This document shows positions 29,096 through 38,357 of a DNA stretch of 64,000 nt, one piece after another; the stretch's first letter is position 1, and every line of letters begins with the position of its first letter. The stretch spans positions 1 through 64,000 of the forward strand of contig NZ_AUAR01000007.1 of NCBI RefSeq assembly GCF_000428825.1. Reading direction: 5' to 3'. A program made the translations under genes and the position numbers. The notes under the pieces are model-generated. The model was given only the letters and a program-made list of their open reading frames with translations, did no database searches and was not told where the DNA came from. The stretch comes from Desulfomicrobium escambiense DSM 10707. GTDB lineage: Bacteria > Desulfobacterota > Desulfovibrionia > Desulfovibrionales > Desulfomicrobiaceae.

Positions 29096-30571
29096 CTACC
29101 CCCTTCCGCCGACTTTGGCGGAGTTCCTCAGGTCGCCGAAGATTTCGGCGACGATCTCCCGGATGACGGGAAATGGACAGAACAGATTCCAAAAAACGAT
29201 TACCGTCGCGCCGGTAAGAATCTCCAACGAGAGGCACGGCAACGGCCTCCCCCCCTGGCAGGCGGCCCGGACCAGCAGCACGGCCGCGGTCATGAACGCG
29301 CTGCCGATCAGGCCGGGCGCAAGCATCGCGAAGAAATCCCGCCGAGTGGAGTTGAAATGCGATGCCGCCAGATGGATGTTCACGGCCAGCGAAAGGAAAG
29401 CCGACAGGACGACACCGACGGCAATGCCGATCATTCCGAACTTCAACCCGGCCAGGCAAAGACACAGTTTGGCCGCGGCCTGAATCAATTCCACCATCGA
29501 CTGTTTCTTGTAGTTCTTGCACGATATGTTCAAGTTTCCAAAGAAGCCGGAAAGCATTTTCAACGCCGCATACAGAGACAATATTTGCAGCACTGGAATC
29601 ATATCAAGCCACTCGTTTCCGAGAAATATGCGGGTAAATTGATCCGAAACGAGAGCTATTCCAGACATGACAGGAAATATTATCGACGCGTACGCAGCCA
29701 ATGACTTGTTGAATACGCGAACTATCCGTTCTCTGTCGTTTTTTATGCGGCTAAATACGGAAAACATAATGGCACTGAACTGAAGATGCATTATTTTGTA
29801 CGGAAGATTCGTAAAAGATGACGCCCTGTCGTACAAACCAAGATGCGTCGGGCTTATCCCTCCGGAAACGACGAAGTACGACGCATAATTATTGATGTAG
29901 ACGACATTGTAGCGCAGCAATTCCCAGACGCCGAACTCCAGCAGTCCTTCGAGCGGTTTCATTTCAAACCGCAGGCGCGGCCTCCAGCCCGAATACACGA
30001 TCAGGGCCACGGCCGACAGCGCATAGCCAGCCAACTGCGCTATCACCAGGGACCAGATTCCGAATCCGCTCATGGCCATGACCAGGATGACTGCGCTGAC
30101 CGCGACGTACTGGAAAAAGTCGACGAGCGAATGCCCCTTGAAATCCATGTTTCGACGCATCAGCGCCATCGGCAGATTATAGAAGGTCGATAATGGTATG
30201 ATGAGGGAAAGGGCCGGGAACACGGCGGCGAGTTCGTTGGAATTGAACAATGCCGCTATCTCTTGGGGAAAAACGAACAAAAGCAGAACAAACAGCGCGG
30301 ATGCGGACAGGTTCAGGGTGAAGAGCGCATCGATCTGGCGGACGTCGATGTCGTCGCTGTTGATCATCGCCCCGGTCATGCCGAAGCTTGTCAGGCCGTT
30401 CAGGTACACGACGATGGCCATGCCGAGCGCCATGACCCCGAAATCCTTCGGACCGAGCAATCTGGCCACATAGAGGGTGACAACAAGCGAAAACAACTGC
30501 TGAACGCATTTTGCAGAAAAACTCCAGTACGCCGAGCGTCGTGTTTGCTGTCCGTAGGATTTCATTGCCAT
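29096..30571 (-). CDS. Polysaccharide flippase (Wzx/MOP superfamily)
   Basis: A 491-residue integral membrane protein with about 12-14 helices and the polysaccharide-transporter N-terminus (YWSFSAKCVQQLFSLVVTLYVARLLGPKDFGVMALG). It should flip undecaprenyl-linked repeat units to the periplasm for polymerisation by the O-antigen-ligase-like protein encoded further upstream in the operon. Spacing to neighbours is 4 and 9 nt. The first ATG at 30571 is used; a second at 30565 is possible. Confidence 0.92.
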   Translation of the reverse strand: MAMKSYGQQTRRSAYWSFSAKCVQQLFSLVVTLYVARLLGPKDFGVMALGMAIVVYLNGLTSFGMTGAMINSDDIDVRQIDALFTLNLSASALFVLLLFVFPQEIAALFNSNELAAVFPALSLIIPLSTFYNLPMALMRRNMDFKGHSLVDFFQYVAVSAVILVMAMSGFGIWSLVIAQLAGYALSAVALIVYSGWRPRLRFEMKPLEGLLEFGVWELLRYNVVYINNYASYFVVSGGISPTHLGLYDRASSFTNLPYKIMHLQFSAIMFSVFSRIKNDRERIVRVFNKSLAAYASIIFPVMSGIALVSDQFTRIFLGNEWLDMIPVLQILSLYAALKMLSGFFGNLNISCKNYKKQSMVELIQAAAKLCLCLAGLKFGMIGIAVGVVLSAFLSLAVNIHLAASHFNSTRRDFFAMLAPGLIGSAFMTAAVLLVRAACQGGRPLPCLSLEILTGATVIVFWNLFCPFPVIREIVAEIFGDLRNSAKVGGRG

Positions 30572-30580
30572 GGCCGTGCC

Positions 30581-31669
30581 CTACCCCATCAGATTCGCGA
30601 ATCGAACGAACGAATTCGAAGCCCGCTCGCGCGCCTCGTGAAGACTCACGCCGTAACCGGCCATGCCGGTATCCAGCATTGTGCCAAGCTTGCTGCGCAT
30701 TTCGGATTCCCGGTGCGAGAATACGAGCCCGTCCTCCCCAACCCCCACTTCCTGGGCAAAGCCTTCGCACTTGTCATGATACCTGATCAGCACAAACGGG
30801 ATGCGGCACATGTACGCGAAGATCGCCGAGTGCAGTCTCATGGCTAGGTAATGGGAACACGTTCGGACGCTGGAAAGCACCTCGCGCGGGTTGTCCGAGT
30901 ACGCGGGAAAGTCGATATGTTTCGGCCTGTCGATACGGGCGGCCACGTCCTGCATGACGTCCATGTCGATTCTGTTGAACGGTATGAAACGAATTCGCAC
31001 GCCGCGCCGGTCGATGCACCATCTCAAGGTGCGTGCGACGTTGGCGCTGAGTTCGTCCTGGTCCGCAAAGAGGTGTGACCTCCCGACCGGCATCAAGGAA
31101 ACCCCCAGCACCCCGTCCCGGGCACCGCCCTGACAGCCTCCCGTCCCCTCCTCCAGCAGGACTGCCAGATCGAATGACTTCACGATGTTTTCCGTGACCG
31201 AGAGAGCGCCCGCCGCAAACCGGCGCGACTTTTCGTCGCGGACGGTGACCAGATCCGCAGCGTCGAGAATCCTCCGCGTTAGCACCAGCCCCCGTGGAGT
31301 CCGCACGGGGCCTATGCTCACGCCGAGAAAAGCGACCTTTACCCTCAGCAGCCGGGCCAGCAGCACATACCACCACCGCTCACGCAGGTCTGCCAGGCCG
31401 CTTGCCGTATAATCCTGAAATATCCCCCCCCCGCCGAAGACAATCGCCTTGGATGACGCCAGCGACCGCATCCGCGCACATGTCCGCGACAAATCGGTAT
31501 ATGTAACGGCTTGGGCGTTCTCATACCGCACAGGCATTGGGCTCATCACCTCAATGCGGCACTCGCGGCCAAGAAGTCGTGACAGCTGCTCTATGCATAC
31601 GCAACACAACGCTTCGTCCTCGACGTTATGCTTTCCGTAATAGCCATAGAGAAATGTTTTCTTTTTCAT
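30581..31669 (-). CDS. Polysaccharide pyruvyl transferase family protein
   Basis: A 362-residue member of the pyruvyltransferase family (CsaB/WcaK type): KKKTFLYGYYGKHNVEDEAL at the N-terminus, IVFGGGGIFQDYTASG near 85, VAFLGVSIGP, RDEKSRRF and MRLHSAIFAYMCRIPFVLI near 290. It should add a pyruvate ketal to a sugar, giving a negative charge. The start at ATG 31669, 7 nt after the preceding stop with GTGAG upstream, is preferred to the longer frame, which overlaps the neighbour. Confidence 0.9.
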   Translation of the reverse strand: MKKKTFLYGYYGKHNVEDEALCCVCIEQLSRLLGRECRIEVMSPMPVRYENAQAVTYTDLSRTCARMRSLASSKAIVFGGGGIFQDYTASGLADLRERWWYVLLARLLRVKVAFLGVSIGPVRTPRGLVLTRRILDAADLVTVRDEKSRRFAAGALSVTENIVKSFDLAVLLEEGTGGCQGGARDGVLGVSLMPVGRSHLFADQDELSANVARTLRWCIDRRGVRIRFIPFNRIDMDVMQDVAARIDRPKHIDFPAYSDNPREVLSSVRTCSHYLAMRLHSAIFAYMCRIPFVLIRYHDKCEGFAQEVGVGEDGLVFSHRESEMRSKLGTMLDTGMAGYGVSLHEARERASNSFVRFANLMG

Positions 31670-31676
31670 AATATGC

Positions 31677-32804
31677 TCACACGTGTTCAAGCGCTTTCGC
31701 AGCAACCGTTTTCCACGACCAGTCTTCCAGAATTTTATTTCTGATCCGCTCATCGACGTTCGCATGTCGAGCGATGACGGTTTCAATTGCGTCGACAAAC
31801 TCACCGCCTGTGTTCGCCACACAGACAAGACCGTCGTAATCCCGCGCACCGCCATATCTGGTGCTCAACACCGGCTTGCGCATCGCTATGTATTGCAACG
31901 CCTTGAGCGGATCGCACGACCTGGTCACGTCGTTGTCGAGAAACGGGATCATGCACAGGTTGGCAAACCGGATGTACGAAGGAACCTCGCGATACCCCAC
32001 CCTTCCGGGGAAAACGACATTGCCCATGGATCTCAGGCCGGAAACGTTTGTCCTGACCGGACCCAGAAAAACGAACGTATCGTTTGGGTATCTTGCTGCG
32101 GCCGCTCGCACGACCCCCTGATCAATCCATGACTCCACTGCCCCAGCATAGAGGAATATCCTTCCGCGGAGGTTCGCGTAGAAAGGCGGCCTGACATATT
32201 CCCTGTCCGGGTCGAACGTGTCGAGATCGACCCCATTCGGAACTATATGGATGCTGTCATGCAGCTTTCGCTTAATTCGCAGCAAATTTTCATTTATCGA
32301 CGCCAAGCACGAGCATATATCTGAGACTTCTCTTTCCAGCGCATCCACGAAAAATCCGCTTTGCATACCCCTTGAGGCTGTAGCCAAAGCAACCCTGTCG
32401 TCTGCAAGGTCGTATATTATTTTTCTAACATCGAATTTTTCAGCTATATTTTTTGCTATTTTTGGATCGTATGGAGAATATATCCATAGAACTGATGGCA
32501 TATATGAATTATCATTCAAATATGTTTTTATTTGATGAAATATAATTTCTGAATTCACTCCTCTCAAAAAACGCAGGCGCCCATATGGCAGTCCAAGTTT
32601 CGGCGTGAACACATCGAAATGAGCATCCAATTTCCCGACATGCATCGATGCTGACATCCGTCCGAATGTGAATATCGGGTCGGGAAGATTGACGTACGCG
32701 ACATCATGCCCGTTCTGCGCAAACGCTTTGGCGAGCTGGAAAGACCTGCCCCATTCAAGGCGGGAATCGGCGCCAAAGAGGACCAGGACTCTTTCGCGTT
32801 TCAT
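31677..32804 (-). CDS. Glycosyltransferase, GT-B type
   Basis: A 375-residue putative GT4-like enzyme: RVLVLFGADSRLEWGRSFQL at the start, IYDLADDRVA mid-way, VPNGVDLDTFDPDREYV, and a C-terminal donor half including FLGPVRTN, MIPFLDNDVTRSCDPLKALQY and KPVLST. The Asp-Pro-Leu-Lys pattern replaces the common E-x7-E. Overlaps the wecB stop by 4 nt. A stretch around 32,250-32,560 is visibly richer in A+T than its surroundings, which hints at separate acquisition. Confidence 0.85.
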   Translation of the reverse strand: MKRERVLVLFGADSRLEWGRSFQLAKAFAQNGHDVAYVNLPDPIFTFGRMSASMHVGKLDAHFDVFTPKLGLPYGRLRFLRGVNSEIIFHQIKTYLNDNSYMPSVLWIYSPYDPKIAKNIAEKFDVRKIIYDLADDRVALATASRGMQSGFFVDALEREVSDICSCLASINENLLRIKRKLHDSIHIVPNGVDLDTFDPDREYVRPPFYANLRGRIFLYAGAVESWIDQGVVRAAAARYPNDTFVFLGPVRTNVSGLRSMGNVVFPGRVGYREVPSYIRFANLCMIPFLDNDVTRSCDPLKALQYIAMRKPVLSTRYGGARDYDGLVCVANTGGEFVDAIETVIARHANVDERIRNKILEDWSWKTVAAKALEHV

Positions 32805-33952
32805 GGCTGCATCCCCCGCACGCGCACCCCCAGAATTTTCGCGATGCGTCGCGAAGCCATCCCGTCGCCGTAAGGATTGTGCGACCTGGCCATCTTCGAG
32901 TATTCATCCTGGTCGGACAGAAGCAACGACGCCTGCTCGACGATCGCACTCCGCGACGTCCCCACGAGCCTGACCGTCCCCGCAAGGACGGCCTCGGGCC
33001 TTTCGGTGACATCGCGCAGCACCAGGACTGGCTTACCGAGAGAAGGCGCCTCTTCCTGCACACCGCCCGAATCAGTCATGATCATGAACGACCTGTCCAT
33101 GAGGTAGGTGAATGGAAGATAGTCGAGGGGTCCGATCAAGTGCACGTTGGAGGGCCTGTCCGAACCGAGAATCCTGTACACGGGCTCCCGCACGTTCGGA
33201 TTGAGATGAACCGGGTAAACCACCTCGACGTCGTCGAACCGCACGGATATCTCTCGTATGGCGTTGCAGATGTTCTCGAATCCCGCCCCGAAATTCTCCC
33301 GCCTGTGCCCGGTCACCAGGATCAGCCGTTTCGAGGTGTCGAGAAATCCGAACCTTTCCTCCAAGCGGCGCTTCATGTCGGCGCATTCAAAGATCATGTC
33401 ACGAACAAGAAGCAACGCATCGATCACCGTATTTCCGGTCACATGGACACTCGACGGATCAACTCCTTCATGCAGAAGATTATTCTTTGATTCTTCCGTT
33501 GGCGCAAAATGCATGTCCGAAATCATGTCGACAAACCTTCTGTTGATTTCTTCAGGAAACGGCGAGTACTTATCGTACGTCCTGAGTCCTGCCTCGACAT
33601 GCCCAACTTTCGTCTTGTTGTAATATGCAGCGAGAGAAACAGCCATGGATGTCGTCGTATCGCCATGAACGAGAACAATATCCGGGGACATGCTGCACAG
33701 CAGATCGCGCACCCCCACCAGAACACGACTGGTGACGTCATACAAGTCCTGCCCTGGCTTCATGATGTCGAGATCGCAGTCCGGCGTGATCTGAAACAAT
33801 CTCAAGACTTGGTCGAGCATCTCTCTATGCTGAGCAGTCACGCAGACATTGACCACGAAATCATCCACCCTTTTCCGCAACTCATTTACCACGGGGGCCA
33901 TCTTGATTGCTTCTGGACGCGTACCGAATGCGACAAGTATTTTTGTTTTCAT
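32801..33952 (-). CDS. wecB: UDP-N-acetylglucosamine 2-epimerase (non-hydrolysing)
   Basis: A 383-residue enzyme interconverting UDP-GlcNAc and UDP-ManNAc. Family signatures: ILVAFGTRPEAIKMAPVVNE, VHGDTTTSMA, HVEAGLRTYD, VTGHRRENFG and MTDSGGVQEEAPSLGKPVL. It would supply an N-acetylmannosamine-type donor for the repeat unit. No dehydrogenase (wecC) lies beside it, so ManNAc itself or a later product may be used. Start at ATG 33952 (MKTKILVAFG); an ATG at 33964 is an alternative. Confidence 0.96.
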   Translation of the reverse strand: MKTKILVAFGTRPEAIKMAPVVNELRKRVDDFVVNVCVTAQHREMLDQVLRLFQITPDCDLDIMKPGQDLYDVTSRVLVGVRDLLCSMSPDIVLVHGDTTTSMAVSLAAYYNKTKVGHVEAGLRTYDKYSPFPEEINRRFVDMISDMHFAPTEESKNNLLHEGVDPSSVHVTGNTVIDALLLVRDMIFECADMKRRLEERFGFLDTSKRLILVTGHRRENFGAGFENICNAIREISVRFDDVEVVYPVHLNPNVREPVYRILGSDRPSNVHLIGPLDYLPFTYLMDRSFMIMTDSGGVQEEAPSLGKPVLVLRDVTERPEAVLAGTVRLVGTSRSAIVEQASLLLSDQDEYSKMARSHNPYGDGMASRRIAKILGVRVRGMQP

Positions 33953-33998
33953 ACATACTCGCATATATGAAAAACAGGCGTTTGAATTAATGTGAATT

Positions 33999-34961
33999 TT
34001 ACCTGTATTCATCCTTGCAAAAGAGATGATTCACCATCTTCCTCGCCAAGGACGGCTTGAAGGCATGCATTTCGAGCAATTTTTCAAACTCGTTCTTGTC
34101 GAGGGGATCTCTCCGTTGCCCCTTGGCCTGAGTCACGCCATGCAAGACGCCCTTCCAGAACGGAATGATATTGCCGTCCCTCATGGCATAGAACAACGCC
34201 ATCCCAGTATACAGCAATGCATACTTCAATGCGTACCAGCCAGGATAATGTCTGTATGCAAGCCAGATATTGTTGCGCGTATTGTAGTAATATGCCCGCC
34301 ACCCGGGACGAGCCTCGTGGGAAGCGTGATGAACGACACGCACTGCCGGCGTGTACCATGTCTCAAAGCCCAATTTGATGAGCCGCAGACACAGATCCGG
34401 GCCTTCGTGACCGATGAAGAACGGCGCATAGTAACCCCCCGCCTCCGTGAACGCCCGCTTCCGGAACGCGCACGCCCCTTCGGAGATGTGGTCCGTCTGA
34501 AACTCCGTGTCCGCCCAGGCGCCGCGATCCCGGGGGTGGCACCAGTCCCGGCGGGAGACGGCGCCTGCCGGGTCAAGGACCGTGAAGCTTACGCAGCCGG
34601 CCTTTTCGCGCCGCCGGAAAAAATCCCGTATGGCATCCGCAAACCCGGCTCCCTCGACGTTCACGTCATTGTCGAGAGTCACTACGATATCCCCGGAGCA
34701 CGCCGAAACACCGATGTTTCTCGCCTCGCACCCGATGTTTCGTCCGGTCTCGAGGCACCGGACGTGCGGGAACTCCCGCGCGATCAGCGCCTTGGTGTCG
34801 TCCTCGTGGTTGTTGACGACCAGCACCTCGATCCCGGCCGGAAGGTGCGTCTGAAGGCCTGTCAGCGTGCGCACGAGTTCATCCTGGCGCCTGTATGTCA
34901 GCACGACGACGGACATCGACAGGGGGGCAGAGCGCCCTTGCGATTCCATGTCCTCACTCAC
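33999..34961 (-). CDS. Glycosyltransferase family 2
   Basis: A 320-residue GT-A enzyme: SVVVLTYRRQDELVRTLTGL, LVVNNHEDDTKALI, NIGCEARNIGVSACSGDIVV and the DxD-like TLDNDVN, then SEGACAFRKRAFTEAGGY and FIGHEGPDLCLRLIKLG. This resembles rhamnosyl- or galactosyl-type GT2 enzymes; donor unknown. The GTG at 34961 overlaps the FemAB stop (GTGA); an ATG at 34949 is the alternative start. C-terminal hydrophobic stretches may associate it with the membrane. Confidence 0.9.
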   Translation of the reverse strand: MSEDMESQGRSAPLSMSVVVLTYRRQDELVRTLTGLQTHLPAGIEVLVVNNHEDDTKALIAREFPHVRCLETGRNIGCEARNIGVSACSGDIVVTLDNDVNVEGAGFADAIRDFFRRREKAGCVSFTVLDPAGAVSRRDWCHPRDRGAWADTEFQTDHISEGACAFRKRAFTEAGGYYAPFFIGHEGPDLCLRLIKLGFETWYTPAVRVVHHASHEARPGWRAYYYNTRNNIWLAYRHYPGWYALKYALLYTGMALFYAMRDGNIIPFWKGVLHGVTQAKGQRRDPLDKNEFEKLLEMHAFKPSLARKMVNHLFCKDEYR

Positions 34962-35992
34962 AGCGATATCCCCCCCCGCAGACGCGGGCCGATGTAGTTG
35001 GCCACAGCCAGGGGCAGTCTTTTCCACAGGGAAGCCAGAGCCCGCCTTCTTTCGCCCTTGGTGTCCATGGGCGCGCCGGCCTTCCCTGACGGACGGGGCC
35101 GGTGATACCAGTACAGGGGAACGGGTTCCGCTCCCCACTGGCGCTTGTATTCGAAAGTTCCGGAACCGACTGTCGAACGCCCGAAGTCAAACACATGGGC
35201 TCCCGTTTGACAGCCCATGCTGATGAGTTCCCAGTAAAGGACGATGTTCGGATTCAGCCGAAAGGTGTCCCGCAGGCTTGACACCCAAGGCAAGGCCAGA
35301 AGCCCTTTGAACCTGAAATACAGTCCGGCTCCGATGGGCGCGCGCGATGCGTCGCGGACAATGACAAGACCGGTCCGCTCGGGGAATGCGGACATGATTT
35401 CGGCAAAAAACAGCTGGCTGTGGGCCGGTGAGCCGAGATCCCGCATGTTCTGCGCGTAAATCCCGTAAAAATTCGACAGCCCTTCCTGGCCCTCGAATGT
35501 CACGCTCAGTCCGTGCCGTAGCCCCTTCTTGATCCTGTTCCGGCGCTCCGGCGAGAATCTCCGCAGCATCTCGCCCGGATCGGGCACGAGCCGCAGATGC
35601 ATGGTCACCTTGTCCGTTTGCGTCTCCCAGTCCAGCAAGCTTTGGCGGCAACTCCGTACGCACACGCCTGCCCCCAGCTTCTCGGCCTTCTCCGTGCAGG
35701 CTTCCATCAGCTCCCGGAATGCGGCCGCGTCGACGAAGACCGGCCCGCCGATGTCGAGATAGGGCATGGAGACGAGATTGTTGCCGAAGAGCAGGCTCTT
35801 CAGATGGACCACCGGCAGGATGCCGGCCAGATGGCCGCCCCTACGGCATTCGAGCAACGTGCATGGGTTGCCGTACGCCCTCTCGACGACGCGCTTCCAT
35901 CCGTCGAGATGCGCATAGGAGGCGTCCGGCAACGTCTCGACCGCCTGGCTCCAGCTTTCACCGGGGGTTCTTGGGGCTGTTCCGTCGCTCAT
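34958..35992 (-). CDS. FemAB family protein of the XrtA/PEP-CTERM system
   Basis: A 344-residue GNAT-fold protein of the FemAB type associated with XrtA loci: DASYAHLDGWKRVVERAYGN, LAGILPVVHLKSLLFGNNLV, RFSPERRNRIKKGL near 180, then PIGAGLYFRFKGLLALPW and FDFGRSTVGSGTFEYKRQWG. FemAB proteins transfer an aminoacyl group from aminoacyl-tRNA or act as related acyltransferases. Here it probably adds an amino acid to the polymer or a PEP-CTERM-linked acceptor. The longer upstream frame overlaps the neighbouring gene, so ATG 35992 was chosen. Confidence 0.9.
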   Translation of the reverse strand: MSDGTAPRTPGESWSQAVETLPDASYAHLDGWKRVVERAYGNPCTLLECRRGGHLAGILPVVHLKSLLFGNNLVSMPYLDIGGPVFVDAAAFRELMEACTEKAEKLGAGVCVRSCRQSLLDWETQTDKVTMHLRLVPDPGEMLRRFSPERRNRIKKGLRHGLSVTFEGQEGLSNFYGIYAQNMRDLGSPAHSQLFFAEIMSAFPERTGLVIVRDASRAPIGAGLYFRFKGLLALPWVSSLRDTFRLNPNIVLYWELISMGCQTGAHVFDFGRSTVGSGTFEYKRQWGAEPVPLYWYHRPRPSGKAGAPMDTKGERRRALASLWKRLPLAVANYIGPRLRGGISL

Positions 35993-35997
35993 GGCGG

Positions 35998-37113
35998 TCA
36001 CGCCCCCCCGCGCGGGTTCCAGGTCACCGCCCTGCGGCCGCGCAGATGGTCTATCGCTCCGAGGAGATAGGCAAAGTGCACGAGCTGAAATCGGTAGAGC
36101 ACGCCTACTGCGCGAGGCAGGTCGTGGCGCCGGATGCGGGCATGGATCGCCGCGAACATGGCCGGATAGGCCGCTGCGGCGGCGAGAATGGGCCAGGACC
36201 CGAAGGCTGCAGCCCAGGCCAGAAAAAGAAGAAGCAGCGGAAAATGCAACCAACGCAGGATCTTGTGGGACACCAGCACCCACGCGGCGAGAAAACGGCC
36301 CTGCGCCAGAAGCCGCGGCAGCATGTCCCTGGCGACAAGCAGCGCCTGGTTGACCATCCGCTTCTGCCGCGAGACCTCCCGCTCTAAATCGCCCTCCGTC
36401 TCCTCACGGGCCACGGCATCCGGCGCGAAACGGCTGCGAAGGCCCTGCAGCGCCACGGACCAGGGGTGATGAAAGTCGTTGATGGTGAATGGCGGCAGCG
36501 GGCGGTAGAGGTTCCGCCGCAGTGCGTAAATTGCCCCGTCCGCTCCGGCGATCACGCCCAGCCTGCTCTCGCGCTCCTTGAGAAAGGACTCGAAGCGCCC
36601 GAAACCCGACTCGCGCGTGCCGGGGTCGAGGGGAAGCACGCGCCCACTGACCAGTCCGACGCCGTGATCGAAAAAAGGGGCCGTCAGACGACGCAGAGCG
36701 TCGGGACGGAAGAAAGCGTTGGCGTCGGTGAAGACGAGGAGGTCGGACCTCGACGAGGCCGCCGCCCTGTTCAGGGCCGAAGTCTTGCCCTCGCGGGCCT
36801 GGACGAGCAGCCGGACGTTTGGCGCGGTGTAGGCTCGGATCAAGTCCTCCGTGCGGTCGGTGGACCCGTCGGACACCACGACGAGTTCGAGCCTGTCGGC
36901 GGGGTAATCGAGGGTCATGACGTTCTCCATTTTGGCGTGGATGGTGCTCTCTTCATTGAACACGGAGAGGAGAACGCTCACGGAGGGCAGACTTCCCTCC
37001 GCGACCGGCGGCTGCGCCACGGGGAGTGCGCGCGAAGCGACCGCCAGAACCAGCGGATACACCGCATACGGATAGGCCAGCAGGAAGACGATGGTCACGG
37101 CAAGGGCTGTCAT
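35998..37113 (-). CDS. Membrane glycosyltransferase family 2
   Basis: A 371-residue protein: N-terminal helix (VTIVFLLAYPYAVYPLVLAV), GT-A domain with SVSVLLSVFNEESTIHAKME, VVVSDGSTDRTEDLI, LVFTDANAFFRPDAL (DxD-like) and GADGAIYALRRNLY, then QKRMVNQALL (a Q/R-x-x-R-W-like position) and C-terminal helices. Resembles processive beta-glycosyltransferases such as EpsF or IcaA but lacks a full QxxRW. ATG 37113 overlaps the stop of the O-antigen-ligase-like gene by 4 nt. Confidence 0.88.
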   Translation of the reverse strand: MTALAVTIVFLLAYPYAVYPLVLAVASRALPVAQPPVAEGSLPSVSVLLSVFNEESTIHAKMENVMTLDYPADRLELVVVSDGSTDRTEDLIRAYTAPNVRLLVQAREGKTSALNRAAASSRSDLLVFTDANAFFRPDALRRLTAPFFDHGVGLVSGRVLPLDPGTRESGFGRFESFLKERESRLGVIAGADGAIYALRRNLYRPLPPFTINDFHHPWSVALQGLRSRFAPDAVAREETEGDLEREVSRQKRMVNQALLVARDMLPRLLAQGRFLAAWVLVSHKILRWLHFPLLLLFLAWAAAFGSWPILAAAAAYPAMFAAIHARIRRHDLPRAVGVLYRFQLVHFAYLLGAIDHLRGRRAVTWNPRGGA

Positions 37114-38345
37114 CCCGGAACCCTCCCTGCGGCGCGGGTCTGCCGGAGTTTTCCTGTCGCCGCGACCTCGCTCCCGTTCGATGCCGTGACGAAGGTGAAG
37201 CGTGTGACGGCCGCCGTCACGAAACAGTAGAGCCAGAAAAGTTTCTCGTATTCCGCCGACAGAAACAGGGCTCCGACAAGATACCCGATGAGTCCAATGC
37301 GCATGCCCGAGGCGATGAGGGAAACGGGCGCATCGACCGCATCCCCGGCGGACAGGCGTTTCAGGCTGCCAAGGACGCGCAGGGCGATAAGCGCGAACAC
37401 GATGATTCCGGGCAGCCCCAATTCCGCGGCCAGGGATACGTAGGAATTGTGGGCGATCTGGTTGCGGGCCACCATCTCGTTGTAGAGTGCGGAATTCACC
37501 TTGAAATTGCCGGGTCCAACCCCGAAAAGCATGTGGCGTTTCGACATGTTCCATCCGGCCACGATCAGCTCGTACCTAGAGTCCGTAGACCTTCTGACCC
37601 CGGTACGCTCCAAGTCGAAACGTGACGAGAGATCGACGGGCATGAAGGCCAGGACCACCCCGATGAGCAGGGACAGGACGGCAATGGTCCTGGGTTGGAA
37701 TTTCAGAGCGAACATGAGCGGGACAGTCATCACCCCGAAGGCGACGAAAGCGCCCCTGGACTGCGTCAGGCCCAGGGCCGTGAGATACAGAAACAACGAG
37801 ACATACGAGAAAAACCTGACCTTGCCGTTCTGGCTCTTTCTGCACAGGAGAACGGCCACCGGGATGACTGTCAGCAGATTGAGCGCCGAATAGTTCGGGT
37901 CACCGAAGAGGCCGGAAGGCCTGAAATTTTCGTATTTCCACCCATAGAGTATATATTCGCGGATAACATACGCAGACGCAACATTCATGCACGCAAGAAG
38001 AACATATATCACATTTATGAATCTTTCCTTGTTATTTACAAGAATGACAGTAGTAACAAAGAAAATAACTATCGAATTAAATCGAAGAACGTCTTGAGGA
38101 TTATAGTTATTTGAATGATTGGCGATCAATGCGGCATAGTAGGCAATGATGAACGCCATGAACAGCTTGCTGATCGGTGTCCTGAACTGTCCCTGTCCCC
38201 AGCCTTTTCCGAAAATTTCGACAAGGGCCACGCATAGGGCGAGTCCACCGAAAAATTTCACTGGAGTTATTCCGTTCATGTTGTACGATAAAATAGGATG
38301 ATTGTTGAACGGAAGAAGAAAAAGCATGATGTAATAAAAAATCAT
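37110..38345 (-). CDS. O-antigen ligase/polymerase-like membrane protein (Wzy type)
   Basis: A 411-residue protein with 10-12 predicted helices and the periplasmic-loop signature of the Wzy_C family: GAFVAFGVMTVPLM, then ELIVAGWNMSKRHMLFGVGP and AHNSYVSLAAELGLPGIIVF (His of AHNSYV). It should polymerise flipped repeat units in the periplasm. The 5' third (about 37,980-38,345) is notably A+T rich compared with its flanks. It sits 12 nt after the nucleotidyltransferase-like gene. Confidence 0.9.
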   Translation of the reverse strand: MIFYYIMLFLLPFNNHPILSYNMNGITPVKFFGGLALCVALVEIFGKGWGQGQFRTPISKLFMAFIIAYYAALIANHSNNYNPQDVLRFNSIVIFFVTTVILVNNKERFINVIYVLLACMNVASAYVIREYILYGWKYENFRPSGLFGDPNYSALNLLTVIPVAVLLCRKSQNGKVRFFSYVSLFLYLTALGLTQSRGAFVAFGVMTVPLMFALKFQPRTIAVLSLLIGVVLAFMPVDLSSRFDLERTGVRRSTDSRYELIVAGWNMSKRHMLFGVGPGNFKVNSALYNEMVARNQIAHNSYVSLAAELGLPGIIVFALIALRVLGSLKRLSAGDAVDAPVSLIASGMRIGLIGYLVGALFLSAEYEKLFWLYCFVTAAVTRFTFVTASNGSEVAATGKLRQTRAAGRVPG

Positions 38346-38357
38346 AACAATCCTTTG